Shown here piece by piece: positions 7,986-18,598 of a DNA stretch of 64,000 bases; positions within the stretch are counted from its first letter, which is position 1; the number at the start of each line of letters is the position of its first letter. Source of the DNA: Serratia proteamaculans (lineage in GTDB: Bacteria > Pseudomonadota > Gammaproteobacteria > Enterobacterales > Enterobacteriaceae); assembly GCF_013337185.1 (NCBI RefSeq), contig NZ_SWDE01000001.1, positions 992,001 through 1,056,000 on the forward strand. The letters are read 5' to 3'. The notes under the pieces were generated by a model. The model was not told the DNA's origin, made no database searches, and saw only the letters and a list, made by a program, of their open reading frames with translations. The position numbers were made by a program, and so were the translations under genes.

Positions 7986-9089
7986 ATGTCAGACAACAGC
8001 CAGAAAAAAGTAATCGTCGGTATGTCCGGCGGCGTCGACTCTTCCGTTACTGCCTATCTGTTACAGCAACAGGGCTATCAGGTCGCTGGGCTGTTTATGA
8101 AGAACTGGGAAGAAGACGATGATGAAGAGTACTGCTCCGCAGCGACCGATTTGGCCGATGCACAAGCGGTATGCGACAAACTCGGCATCGAACTGCACAC
8201 GGTGAATTTCGCGGCAGAGTACTGGGACAACGTGTTTGAACTGTTCCTGGAAGAATACAAGGCCGGCCGCACGCCAAACCCGGACATCCTGTGCAATAAA
8301 GAAATCAAATTCAAAGCCTTCCTGGAATTCGCCGCAGAAGATCTGGGGGCGGATTTTATCGCCACCGGCCACTACGTGCGTCGCCAGGACGTTGACGGCA
8401 AAAGCCGTCTGCTGCGCGGTGTCGACGGCAACAAAGACCAGAGCTATTTCCTCTACACCCTGAGCCACGAGCAGGTCGCACAAAGCCTGTTCCCGGTCGG
8501 TGAGCTGGAAAAACCAGAGGTGCGCCGCATCGCTGAACAGCTTGACCTGGTGACCGCCAAGAAAAAAGACTCCACCGGTATCTGCTTTATCGGCGAACGC
8601 AAATTCCGCGACTTCCTCGGCCGTTATCTGCCTGCACAGCCAGGCCCGATTGTTAGCGTCGACGGCCAGACCGTCGGTGAACACCAGGGCCTGATGTACC
8701 ACACTCTGGGCCAGCGCAAAGGGCTGGGCATCGGCGGCATGAAAGACAGCAGCGAAGATCCATGGTACGTGGTGGACAAAGACGTCGCCAACAACGTGCT
8801 GGTGGTCGCGCAGGGGCATGAACATCCGCGCCTGATGTCGGTCGGGCTGATCGCGCAGCAATTGCATTGGGTCGATCGCCTGCCGCTGAGTGGGCCGTTC
8901 CGCTGTACGGTGAAAACCCGTTATCGCCAGCAGGATATTCCCTGCACCGTCACCCCGCTTGACGAACAACGCATTGAAGTGCGTTTCGACGAGCCGGTCG
9001 CCGCCGTTACCCCAGGTCAGTCAGCCGTGTTCTATCAGGATGAAATCTGCCTCGGCGGCGGCATTATCGAACAGCGTTTACAGGAGTAA
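7986..9089 (+). CDS. mnmA: tRNA-specific 2-thiouridylase MnmA
   Basis: MnmA activates U34 of tRNA-Lys, -Glu and -Gln with ATP and inserts sulfur delivered by the Tus relay. The 367-residue protein has the PP-loop GMSGGVDSS at residues 12-20 and the two catalytic cysteines, Cys103 (ILCNKEIKF) and Cys200 ([12 protein letters not shown]). The ATG at 7986 is chosen because it gives [10 protein letters not shown], the family N terminus; an upstream in-frame extension is not conserved. hflD follows after 2 bp, so the two are co-translated. Confidence 0.97.
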   Translation: MSDNSQKKVIVGMSGGVDSSVTAYLLQQQGYQVAGLFMKNWEEDDDEEYCSAATDLADAQAVCDKLGIELHTVNFAAEYWDNVFELFLEEYKAGRTPNPDILCNKEIKFKAFLEFAAEDLGADFIATGHYVRRQDVDGKSRLLRGVDGNKDQSYFLYTLSHEQVAQSLFPVGELEKPEVRRIAEQLDLVTAKKKDSTGICFIGERKFRDFLGRYLPAQPGPIVSVDGQTVGEHQGLMYHTLGQRKGLGIGGMKDSSEDPWYVVDKDVANNVLVVAQGHEHPRLMSVGLIAQQLHWVDRLPLSGPFRCTVKTRYRQQDIPCTVTPLDEQRIEVRFDEPVAAVTPGQSAVFYQDEICLGGGIIEQRLQE

Positions 9090-9091
9090 TC

Positions 9092-11111
<2,020 letters not shown>

Positions 11112-11148
11112 TCGCCCTACGGTGAAATTGCGAACGCGGTATTAACTT

Positions 11149-11170
11149 CCAGGGGCTGAAATGCCCCTGG
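11149..11170. terminator. Convergent terminator between purB and MFS gene
   Basis: Stem CCAGGGGC / GCCCCTGG with a short TGAAAT loop, followed on the plus strand by ATGTTT. It lies between the two convergent stops. Confidence 0.65.
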
Positions 11171-11175
11171 ATGTT

Positions 11176-12516
11176 TCATTTGCTGACAGGCGATATTCTG
11201 GGTTCAGCCTCAATCTTTTGTGACTGTTTTCTCCCCATCAAGGCAACCGCAATGCCACTTACGGCACAAAGGGCGGCCAAAGGTAGCATCGCCAATGTGT
11301 GGCTACCGGTTTTTTGATCGATAATCCCATACACATTCACCATTATTCCCCCGCCAATCAGGTTGGACATCGCCCCAATCGCGGCCAGGCCCGCCGCCGC
11401 AGTAGAAGAGGATAACCAGCCGGACGCCAATGCCCAGAATGGTCCTTTCATTGAATAGGCACCGACCAGCATCATCGACAGTATTATTACGCTGCCCGTC
11501 AGAGAACCAGTGATAAAGGCTGCCGCTACCCCACCGGCAATCAGAAACAATGCCATCGCCGTATGCCAACGACGTTCACCGGTTCTGTCTGAACTACGTC
11601 CCCAAACAATCATTAACACCGAAGCCAGCCCATAAGGGATAGCGTTGACCAACCCGATAGTAAAATTATCCAGCCCAAAGGATTTCAACAACTGGGGTGA
11701 CCAGACGCTGAGGGTTGAACCTGCCGCCGAAGCGCCAGAACAAATCAATGCCATAACCCAGATATGTTTGTGACGTAAAAGCTGCCAAAGCGAGATGTGA
11801 CCGATATTTCTACGGCTTTTATTTTCACTGGCGAGCGTATTGGTGAGCCAGGTTCTCTGTGGTTCGGTCAGCCAGGTAGCGTCTTTGGGGTGATTGCTCA
11901 GTAGAAAGAATGCGGCAATACCCAGTAATACGGCAGGAATACCTTCGAGTATGAACAACCAGTGCCAGCCGCGTAAGCCTAACCAACCATCCATTGACAG
12001 GATCGCGCCGGAAATCGGTGAACCGATAAAGTTAGCCGCAGGAATGGCCACCATAAAGGTCGCTATTATACGTGCACGGTATTTCCCAGGGATCCAGTAG
12101 GTCAGATAGAGGATCACGCCCGGAAAAAAACCCGCCTCTGCCGAACCAAGTAAAAAACGCAATAAATACAGCATTTTCTCGCTGCTCACGAAAGCCGTGC
12201 AAAGTGAGATAATTCCCCAGCTTATCATGATGCGTGCAATCCAAATCTTGGCGCCCACTTTTTGCATAATCAGATTACTGGGCACTTCAAACAGAAAATA
12301 ACCGACAAAAAATAGACTGCTGGCGAAGCCAAATACGGCTTTTGTCAGGCCCAAATCCTGATTCATCTGTAGTGCCGCCATCCCGATATTACCGCGATCG
12401 ATAATGGCAATCAGGTAACTGACGATTAAAAAAGGCAATATCCGCCAGGCCACCCGTTTGACGGTTTGCTGCTCAATATCAGAAAGGGTTGCAGCATTTT
12501 GCATATTTTCAGTCAT
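11176..12516 (-). CDS. MFS transporter of the anion:cation symporter type
   Basis: The 446-residue protein has twelve predicted membrane segments and looks like the anion:cation symporter branch of MFS (tartrate, galactonate, 4-hydroxyphenylacetate and phthalate permeases): AWRILPFLIVSYLIAIIDRGN near residue 20 onward, NLGFAKAVF-like GLTKAVFGFASSLFFVGYF and FEVPSNLIMQKVGAKIW are hallmark segments. Such permeases take up carboxylate or hydroxycarboxylate anions with protons. The neighbouring IclR regulator, RraA-like aldolase and 2-hydroxyacid dehydrogenase suggest a hydroxy-acid substrate, which is an inference. A GAGG ribosome site precedes the ATG. A CRP-like site lies about 140 bp upstream. 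Confidence 0.85.
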   Translation of the reverse strand: MTENMQNAATLSDIEQQTVKRVAWRILPFLIVSYLIAIIDRGNIGMAALQMNQDLGLTKAVFGFASSLFFVGYFLFEVPSNLIMQKVGAKIWIARIMISWGIISLCTAFVSSEKMLYLLRFLLGSAEAGFFPGVILYLTYWIPGKYRARIIATFMVAIPAANFIGSPISGAILSMDGWLGLRGWHWLFILEGIPAVLLGIAAFFLLSNHPKDATWLTEPQRTWLTNTLASENKSRRNIGHISLWQLLRHKHIWVMALICSGASAAGSTLSVWSPQLLKSFGLDNFTIGLVNAIPYGLASVLMIVWGRSSDRTGERRWHTAMALFLIAGGVAAAFITGSLTGSVIILSMMLVGAYSMKGPFWALASGWLSSSTAAAGLAAIGAMSNLIGGGIMVNVYGIIDQKTGSHTLAMLPLAALCAVSGIAVALMGRKQSQKIEAEPRISPVSK

Positions 12517-12897
12517 GTTTTCCTCACCGGATGTTCATCGTTTTATCGTTAACCGGTAGATTTTGTTTTACCCTGTAAAATCACCGTGTGCAATGTACAA
12601 TTAGTATCCATGCAAATGTGCACTTAGCGAGCGCCAATGTTATGACATTGTGTAATCTGTCACAAAAAACGAACAAATGGGGTCGAATTGCGTGATATCC
12701 GTTGGATGAATACATTCCAATTCTCGCGCTCACAGGACGTCACTGCGTTATGGCTGGTTTGAGATCGGCATGCTGTTAGATCGCGGTAAAGAGGCAGGAT
12801 GCCAATCCCGTTCTGGGATTTGGCATCGTCGCATTGGAAGTGTTTTTACAGGATACTTCGATAAAGCCTAGGGAGGATTAGCACAACTAACTGAAAT
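12517..12897. other. Intergenic region between MFS gene and IclR gene
   Basis: No credible gene. It holds a CRP-like site (12649-12664), the related motifs TGCAATGTACAATTAG and TGCAAATGTGCACTTAG about 20 bp apart (12591-12627), which could be operator half-sites, and a strong bulged hairpin at 12799-12828 (GATGCCAATCCC / GGGATTTGGCATC) that may end the iclR-type transcript. Confidence 0.5.
12649..12664 (-). promoter_or_regulatory. CRP-like site upstream of ACS permease
   Basis: TGTGT-AATCTG-TCACA matches the CRP consensus TGTGA-N6-TCACA at 9 of 10 conserved bases. Its centre is about 140 bp upstream of the permease start. A weak -10-like ATACTA (12602-12607, minus strand) would put it near -61, a class I position. 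Confidence 0.5.
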
Positions 12898-13605
12898 TCA
12901 GGCAAAAAACCTTTCGCAAATACTTCTGCGCGCACCGAGATTTATTGACAATTTTAACGCAGTTTCCTTCATTATCTTGCCAATATCCTCTTCTTTACGT
13001 GCAAGCGTCAGACGTGATGAGGGCCCGGTCAAGGCTAATGCGGCCACCAGTTTTTCATTTTCGGCAAATACTGGCAGGCAGAATGCGGCGGTATGCGGAT
13101 CTCGCACGCCTGACGTGTATAGCGGTAAATCCTCGGCGGCATTGACCAGGGGTTCATTCATCCCCCAATGACGCAAAACCTGACCAATAGCGGAGTTATC
13201 CAATGGCAAATAGCTGCCTGGAAGGCGGGTTTCACGCAACCCCTCGGAAGACTCGGCACGAAACAGGCATAGCCGCTGGCCGTTTTCAATCACATACCAG
13301 GACGCACTTTCTTGCGTAGCCACTGCAAGGGCATGCAGTTCAGGCTGAACAATGCTCGAGAGATGAAAAGACTGTTCATACAATTTGCCAAGATAGAGCA
13401 AACGAGAGCCAAGGGTGTAGTTACCATTCTCGAGGCGTACCACATAATTCATGCGCACAAGTGAATTCATCAGGCGATAAACCGTGGTTTTATGGTAGCC
13501 AGACAATTGGGAAAGTGTGGTCAGTGACAGTGATTCTTCCCCAGGTTTGAAGCAATCCAATAGCGCTAAGGCCTTTTCTACGGCGATGACACCCTCGTTT
13601 CCCAT
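12898..13605 (-). CDS. IclR-family transcriptional regulator
   Basis: The 235-residue protein has an N-terminal winged helix-turn-helix (about residues 5-65, with LSGYHKTTVYRLMNSL as the recognition region) and a C-terminal IclR effector-binding domain with GSRLLYLG, SAIGQVLRHWG and REEDIGKI-like segments. IclR proteins sense small organic acids and mostly control catabolic genes next to them. It is divergent from the RraA-like aldolase and dehydrogenase genes and upstream of the permease on its own strand, so it is the obvious candidate regulator of all three. A GGAGAG ribosome site supports the start. Confidence 0.9.
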   Translation of the reverse strand: MGNEGVIAVEKALALLDCFKPGEESLSLTTLSQLSGYHKTTVYRLMNSLVRMNYVVRLENGNYTLGSRLLYLGKLYEQSFHLSSIVQPELHALAVATQESASWYVIENGQRLCLFRAESSEGLRETRLPGSYLPLDNSAIGQVLRHWGMNEPLVNAAEDLPLYTSGVRDPHTAAFCLPVFAENEKLVAALALTGPSSRLTLARKEEDIGKIMKETALKLSINLGARRSICERFFA

Positions 13606-13651
13606 CTTGTTCTCTCCATGTGTATACCGGGGCAGAGTTTACCCTACAAAT

Positions 13652-13662
13652 TGTGATTCACA
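13652..13662. promoter_or_regulatory. Candidate operator in iclR-rraA divergent region
   Basis: TGTGATTCACA is a perfect 11-bp palindrome in the 171-bp gap between the divergent regulator and aldolase genes, 47 bp from the regulator start. It lacks the six-base spacer of a CRP site. An IclR-type dimer is a plausible binder, by position only. Confidence 0.35.
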
Positions 13663-13776
13663 TCTTGTTTACATAAAAAAGAAATATTAACACTGGCTAC
13701 AAGCAAATTAACGCCGATATATTTGTTTTATCAAATGCAACAAGATTGTACCTGATAAAACAACCGAGGAATACTT

Positions 13777-14469
13777 ATGTCTGTCTATGGCACCCCAATG
13801 ATCAATCACACTTTCACCCGAGTCCCGGCAGAACAGGTCCGGCAGGCAGCAGAATATCAGGCGGCGATTCTGGCTGATGTCGCCGGAAGACGCGGGACGA
13901 TGCACGGGCGCATTAAACCGATATCATCACAAATGAAAGTCGCAGGTCCGGCCGTGACGGTGGAGGTGCGCCCTGGTGATAACCTTGCCATCCATGCCGC
14001 CCTGGCGATTGCCCAACCAGGTGATGTCATTGTGGTGGATGGTAAGGGTGATCTAAGCGCCGCGCTGATTGGTGAAATCATGTCAACTCAGGCAGCCGCT
14101 TCAGGTATTGCAGGGATCATTATTGACGGTGCTGTGCGCGATGCAGATGCGCTTAGCCGTGGCCATTTCCCGGTATTTGCTGCCGGCCTGAACCCAGCAG
14201 GCCCAACCAAAGCGATCGCTGGCAGAGTGAATCATCCGGTTTCTGTCGCAGGCGTGGCGATCAATCCAGGCGATCTGATCATTGGGGATATGGATGGCAT
14301 AGTGGTGCTACCGCGTGAAGAAGTAGCGGCATTATTAGAGTTGGCACAACAGAAGCTTGACGGAGAAAACCGTCGTATTGTTGCAATTAAAGAGGGGGAT
14401 GTACGTGCCCCCTGGCTGGAAAAATCGCTACGGGCGGTAGGTATGCTGAACCCCGAGGAGAGTCTGTGA
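13777..14469 (+). CDS. RraA-like aldolase family protein
   Basis: The 230-residue protein belongs to the RraA/MenG-like fold family that includes 4-hydroxy-4-methyl-2-oxoglutarate and 4-carboxy-4-hydroxy-2-oxoadipate aldolases. The catalytic arginine and metal-binding aspartate of those aldolases correspond to Arg121-Asp122 in DGAVRDADA, and GDLSAALIGE (residues 91-100) matches the phosphate/carboxylate-binding loop. The length and the C-terminal extension fit the aldolase branch rather than the RNase E inhibitor RraA (about 160 residues). A retro-aldol reaction giving pyruvate or a 2-oxo acid is likely. It overlaps the next gene by one base, so the two are a coupled operon. Confidence 0.85.
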   Translation: MSVYGTPMINHTFTRVPAEQVRQAAEYQAAILADVAGRRGTMHGRIKPISSQMKVAGPAVTVEVRPGDNLAIHAALAIAQPGDVIVVDGKGDLSAALIGEIMSTQAAASGIAGIIIDGAVRDADALSRGHFPVFAAGLNPAGPTKAIAGRVNHPVSVAGVAINPGDLIIGDMDGIVVLPREEVAALLELAQQKLDGENRRIVAIKEGDVRAPWLEKSLRAVGMLNPEESL

Positions 14470-15398
14470 TGAAAAATTCCCCCTGCATTCTGGTAACGGG
14501 TAGCGATCTGGCTAGTGAAGCACTGGTGATGTTAGCCGATTACCAGATTGTCTTTGCCGGCAGCGCACCAACGGAAGAGGTACTTATCGCTCTGTGCGAA
14601 AAGCATCAGCCCCTGGCCATTATCGTGCGTTACGGCAAAATCAGTGCCCGCATTATGGATGCATCTCCGGCACTGCGGGTGATATCGAAACATGGCAGCG
14701 GTATTGACGTCATAGATCAGGCCGCCGCTGCGGAACGTCAGATTCGTGTCTGCTCTGCACCTGGAGCCAATGCCGCAGCCGTGGCTGAACATACCTGGGC
14801 AATGATTCTGGCCTGCGCCAAATCCGTGCGACTTCTTGACCATCGCCTGAAACAAGGTCACTGGGACAAGGCCACGCATAAGTCTGTTGAACTGGAAGGA
14901 CGCATCCTGGGGCTTATCGGGCTTGGTGCCATTGGCCAACGGGTCGCCGCCATTGGTCGTGCGATAGGGATGCAGGTTATTGCGTATGATCCCTGGGCAA
15001 AAACCTTCCCGGAAGAGTGTAAGTCCGTCGGCTTCAACCAGTTGCTGCAGTGCGCCGACGTCATTTCGCTGCATTGCCCGTTAACCGATCAGAACCGGCA
15101 GATGATCAACCATAAGGCACTGTCGCTTTGTAAGCCCGGCACCATTCTGGTGAACACCGCACGAGGCGGCCTGATTGATGAAAATGCGTTAGTCCAGGCA
15201 CTGCAGGATGGCACTATCAGCAGTGCCGCACTGGACAGTTTTACTACCGAACCTCTGACTGCCCCCCATCGTTGGCAGCAAATGGACAATGTCCTTGTTT
15301 CGCCGCATATCGCCGGTGTCAGTGACGCCTCCTATATAAAAATGGCTACTGTAGCAGCGAAAAATGTGCTCGACGTAATAAGTGAGACAACGAATTGA
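14469..15398 (+). CDS. D-2-hydroxyacid dehydrogenase family protein
   Basis: The 309-residue protein has the NAD-binding motif GLGAIG at residues 151-156 and the conserved catalytic pattern of D-isomer-specific 2-hydroxyacid dehydrogenases: the arginine in NTARGGLID, a glutamate in TTEPL and the histidine in SPHIAG. It would interconvert a 2-oxo acid and a D-2-hydroxy acid. I take the ATG at 14469, which overlaps the aldolase stop (TGATG) and has a GAGGAGAG ribosome site; a GTG three bases earlier is also possible. With the upstream aldolase and the nearby permease it suggests breakdown of a branched or long-chain hydroxy-dicarboxylate, but the substrate is not determined. Confidence 0.88.
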   Translation: MKNSPCILVTGSDLASEALVMLADYQIVFAGSAPTEEVLIALCEKHQPLAIIVRYGKISARIMDASPALRVISKHGSGIDVIDQAAAAERQIRVCSAPGANAAAVAEHTWAMILACAKSVRLLDHRLKQGHWDKATHKSVELEGRILGLIGLGAIGQRVAAIGRAIGMQVIAYDPWAKTFPEECKSVGFNQLLQCADVISLHCPLTDQNRQMINHKALSLCKPGTILVNTARGGLIDENALVQALQDGTISSAALDSFTTEPLTAPHRWQQMDNVLVSPHIAGVSDASYIKMATVAAKNVLDVISETTN

Positions 15399-15418
15399 TA
15401 CGCTAAAAAGCCATAAAA

Positions 15419-15445
15419 AAGCCGCAACCTTACCGATTGCGGCTT
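15419..15445. terminator. Terminator after dehydrogenase gene
   Basis: Stem AAGCCGCAA / TTGCGGCTT with loop CCTTACCGA, preceded by an A run and followed by GCTCAAAA. It separates the aldolase-dehydrogenase operon from the convergent acetyltransferases. Confidence 0.75.
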
Positions 15446-15488
15446 GCTCAAAAACTTAACTGACAAACATTAGACCTGTTGCCTGCTT

Positions 15489-16190
15489 TTATCCCATTAA
15501 ATCCTGCAGCCGTTTTTTCTGCTGCCCTTGTTGGTCAAAGTTGTCGACGTTCAGCCATTGCTCAAACCCGGCCCTGATTGTCGGCCAGCGGTCGGCGGTA
15601 ATGGCAAACCAGTCGGTATCACGACTGCGGCACTTGGTGATCAGCGCATATCTGAAAGTGCCCTCATGCTTGAAGCCGAATCTCGCCGCCGCCTGTTTGG
15701 ATGGTGCGTTATGGCTGTCGCACTTCCATTCACAGCGGCGATACCCCAAGTCCTCAAACAGGTGCCGCAACATCAGATAAATCGCTTCGGTGGCGCTCGA
15801 GCGCTGCTTCATCGCGGGTGACCAACTGACATGGCCAATCTCCGCCACGCCATTGCTTTCGTCGATACGCATGTAGGCAACCGTCCCGACCGGACTCTGG
15901 CTTGCGCGGTCAAACACCGTCAGGTTCACCAACGTGGGGTTCGCCTGCAAGGTTGTCAGATGCTGCAGCATGGCAGCAAGGCTTTCCGGCCGTTCTATCG
16001 ATAAATAGGTCCAGTCGCGGCCATCGGGTGCCTGCTGGAAAGCCCTGAACAACGCGGCATGGTCGCGCTGTGGCTCAAGCGATTCCAGATGGCAAAAATT
16101 CCCGTTCAGGGTTTCACCGCAGGGCCGCTTCGCCGCCTGCCAATCGGCTAATGGCTCCCCCACCGGCTGGCCGAATTGATTGATCACCAT
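15489..16190 (-). CDS. GNAT N-acetyltransferase, RimJ/RimL-like
   Basis: The 233-residue protein fits the RimJ/RimL-type GNAT family (Acetyltransf_3). Conserved segments are FDRASQSPVGTVAYMRID (central beta strands), EIGHVSWSP, the acetyl-CoA-binding region KQRSSATEAIYLMLRHLFE and the C-terminal NAPSKQAAARFGFKHEGTFR. Members acetylate protein N termini, amino acids or antibiotics; the target is unknown. A second GNAT gene lies 20 bp upstream on the same strand, so they may be co-transcribed. Confidence 0.88.
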   Translation of the reverse strand: MVINQFGQPVGEPLADWQAAKRPCGETLNGNFCHLESLEPQRDHAALFRAFQQAPDGRDWTYLSIERPESLAAMLQHLTTLQANPTLVNLTVFDRASQSPVGTVAYMRIDESNGVAEIGHVSWSPAMKQRSSATEAIYLMLRHLFEDLGYRRCEWKCDSHNAPSKQAAARFGFKHEGTFRYALITKCRSRDTDWFAITADRWPTIRAGFEQWLNVDNFDQQGQQKKRLQDLMG

Positions 16191-16210
16191 AAAGCCTCCG
16201 CAGCCTGAAG

Positions 16211-16663
16211 TTAACGTTCGTAAATAATAAACGAAGTTCTTTTACCTATTTTATCGTACAGCGAACGGGCGGGCGCATTATATTCCTGCGTCGCCCAATA
16301 AACCCGGTCACAGCCCTTTTCATCCGCTACCCGATAGGCCTGCTCAAATAATTTTTCAGATACTTTCTTGCCGCGTGCCAGCGGTGAAACATAGAGATCT
16401 TCAATATAGCAATAACCGACGGTGCTCCAGGTTGAAGGGTGGAATATCAGATTCATCAATCCCAACAGCTTGCCGTCTTTATCTTCCGCCACCAGGCCAT
16501 AAACCTGTGACTCTTCACATAAACGTTCGAAGGTATGATGGGTAACCTGCTCTGAAATATCTGCCCGATAAAAATGAAGATATCCCTGCCAAAGATCCAA
16601 CCATTGTGATTTATCATCGTTTTTTATTCTGCGTACTACTACTTCACTGTTTACTGGATGCAT
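16211..16663 (-). CDS. GNAT N-acetyltransferase
   Basis: The 150-residue protein has the GNAT core: GLMNLIFHPS, CYIEDLYVSPLARGKKVSEKL (the acetyl-CoA pyrophosphate loop, with RGKKV) and NAPARSLYDKIG near the C terminus. It resembles small amino-group acetyltransferases of the polyamine/aminoglycoside type, but the substrate cannot be named. It precedes the larger GNAT gene with a 20-bp gap. Confidence 0.88.
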   Translation of the reverse strand: MHPVNSEVVVRRIKNDDKSQWLDLWQGYLHFYRADISEQVTHHTFERLCEESQVYGLVAEDKDGKLLGLMNLIFHPSTWSTVGYCYIEDLYVSPLARGKKVSEKLFEQAYRVADEKGCDRVYWATQEYNAPARSLYDKIGKRTSFIIYER

Positions 16664-16786
16664 GGTGCCTCACGGGTTTTTCTAAGAAAAAGTAACGTAA
16701 TACCAACAGGATACACCGGTCAACGCAGCCTGAACACAGACCAATTAATAACAACGAGCAGACCAATTTGAGCGACCTGACTGCCT

Positions 16787-18319
16787 TTAGTCTGGCATAG
16801 GTAACGAATCAAAAATGCATGATAATTTTTTGATAAATCTTACAATCTCGTCGGGTGCATAGGCTGCAAAGCCAAATACCAACGCCCCTTCACTTGGCGG
16901 GTGAGTATAAAAATCAATCAACCCGTAGACCCTCATGTCTTGCGCTGCGGCGGCCTGAATCAACCGCCGCTCGGTAGCCGCGTCCTGCAACGGGCAAACC
17001 AATTGCAGCCCGCCCTGCGGTAACCGTGGTTGAGTCCAGGCGGCAAGATACTGATGCACCGCCGCATGCAAAATCTCCAGCCGGGCCTGATAGATCTTGC
17101 GCATATTTCTTAAATGTTCGGCATAGAAATCTTCATTGATAAATTTAAATAACGTCATTTGCGGCAATGCCGAAGTATATCCATCCTGGAATTGTTTGGC
17201 GGCCACCATGGGTTTAATTAACTGCGGCGGAACAATAAGAAAACCAATGCGCAATCCTGGAAACAGGCTTTTGCTGAAAGTACCTATATATAAAGTTCGC
17301 TGATGTTGATCCAGCCCCTGCAACGCTGCGGTAGTCAGGCCGTTATAATTGAATTCGGAATCGTAATCATCTTCGAGGATCCAGGCTTTTTCACGCTGTG
17401 CCCATGCCAACAGTTTTAATCTTCGTTCAATACTGAGTGAATGTCCCAGTGGATAATGGTGGGAAGGCGTAATATAAATACCCCGTCCGCCCTCTTCGGT
17501 CTTTATTAACGCATCAATATCCATACCACAGGGATCCACCCCAATCGGCTGGGCGATTAATCCCGCAGACTGAACCAGCTTTTTCGCGCCCTGGTAACCG
17601 GGCTCTTCCACAAATACCCGATCGCCGGGATTAAACAGCACCTGAGTACACAGCGAGAGCGCCTGCTGAGAACTGGTCACCACGATCACCTGTTCGGTGC
17701 CGGCTTTAACCCCCCTTTCGCGCCGCAGATACTCAATGATTTCCTCCCTTAACTCCTCCAAACCCTGAGGATCGGCATAACCCAGCAGACGTTCGGCCCC
17801 CTGCCGCACCGCCTGCCTTTCCAAATGCAGCCAGCTGTCGATGGGGAACAGCCGCAAATCGGGCAGTGAGGGCGTCAATGAGCCGCTGCGGCGGGTATGT
17901 GGAGCATGGGCGGCAATCAGCAAGGAACGGCCATGCGCACTCAGTTCCCGCTCCACCAGCAGGGCCTGGTCGGGGTTGTCAGTCGCCAGCAGTTCACGAC
18001 CGATCAGGGTGTCTTGCTGGTAGCTGACAAAGCTACCGCGCCCAACGGCACGGGCAATATAGCCCTCCGCTTCCAGTTGAGCATAGGTCTGTTCGACGGT
18101 ATCGCGTGAAACCGCCAATCGAGCCGCCAGCACCCGGCTGGGCGGCAGCTTTGCCAGATAGCTCAGCTCGCCCGCCGTCACCTGCTGTTTGATTGTCAGA
18201 TGCAGCGCAGCCTTACGCGTCATTCCTTGTCGTAAATGCTGAATAAAGCTCGCCTGTATCGCATCTGGCGAAACGTCCTGCTGGCTGTCACCGCTGTGTT
18301 TCATGCTATTCCGGCTCAA
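16787..18319 (-). CDS. MocR-type PLP-dependent regulator (GntR/aminotransferase fusion)
   Basis: The protein of about 510 residues joins an N-terminal GntR winged helix (LPPSRVLAARLAVSRDTVEQ, residues 59-78, then YIARAVGRGSFV) to a fold-type I aminotransferase domain with the PLP-lysine motif GTFSKSLFPGLR and the DDYDSEF pyridine-binding aspartate. MocR regulators such as PdxR and GabR sense PLP or PLP adducts. The first possible start at 18319 is TTG with GGAAG upstream; an ATG at 18304 is an equally good choice. It is divergent from the gluconate-type dehydrogenase operon across a 280-bp region with strong inverted repeats, so it may control that operon, itself, or both. Confidence 0.88.
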   Translation of the reverse strand: MSRNSMKHSGDSQQDVSPDAIQASFIQHLRQGMTRKAALHLTIKQQVTAGELSYLAKLPPSRVLAARLAVSRDTVEQTYAQLEAEGYIARAVGRGSFVSYQQDTLIGRELLATDNPDQALLVERELSAHGRSLLIAAHAPHTRRSGSLTPSLPDLRLFPIDSWLHLERQAVRQGAERLLGYADPQGLEELREEIIEYLRRERGVKAGTEQVIVVTSSQQALSLCTQVLFNPGDRVFVEEPGYQGAKKLVQSAGLIAQPIGVDPCGMDIDALIKTEEGGRGIYITPSHHYPLGHSLSIERRLKLLAWAQREKAWILEDDYDSEFNYNGLTTAALQGLDQHQRTLYIGTFSKSLFPGLRIGFLIVPPQLIKPMVAAKQFQDGYTSALPQMTLFKFINEDFYAEHLRNMRKIYQARLEILHAAVHQYLAAWTQPRLPQGGLQLVCPLQDAATERRLIQAAAAQDMRVYGLIDFYTHPPSEGALVFGFAAYAPDEIVRFIKKLSCIFDSLPMPD

Positions 18320-18405
18320 AGATCTTCCGTACCGCTGGCGGATAAACCCACGGAGGAGATGTTGGTTAATTGATCTATATCAATCTAGATGTGAACAAAA
18401 TGTTT

Positions 18406-18429
18406 TGAAACAGATCATCCATTGTTTCA
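18406..18429. promoter_or_regulatory. Inverted repeat in MocR/dehydrogenase divergent region
   Basis: TGAAACA and TGTTTCA form perfect 7-bp arms separated by ten bases. A smaller pair, ATCTA and TAGAT, lies just before it (18373-18390). These are candidate regulator sites; the arms resemble KdgR-type half-sites but the spacing differs. Confidence 0.4.
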
Positions 18430-18456
18430 TTCAGAGCGCCAGCCCTAAACTAATAC

Positions 18457-18488
18457 AACCATACCAGTAGCTTGCTACTAATATGGTT
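18457..18488. promoter_or_regulatory. 32-bp dyad upstream of dehydrogenase operon
   Basis: Left arm AACCATACCAGTAGC and right arm GCTACTAATATGGTT flank a TT centre; 13 of 15 arm positions are complementary. It lies about 110 bp before the first dehydrogenase gene. It could be an operator or an RNA hairpin in the leader; there is no T run to make it a terminator. Confidence 0.55.
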
Positions 18489-18598
18489 ATCTACTTTTTA
18501 TTACCCATCCCTGCCTGTTTACCGCTGCTGGATAGCAGCGGCGTAGGTCTGTATTGCCTGCGCGGGCATTTATTGTGAAGCATGTTCAAGGTGGAATT

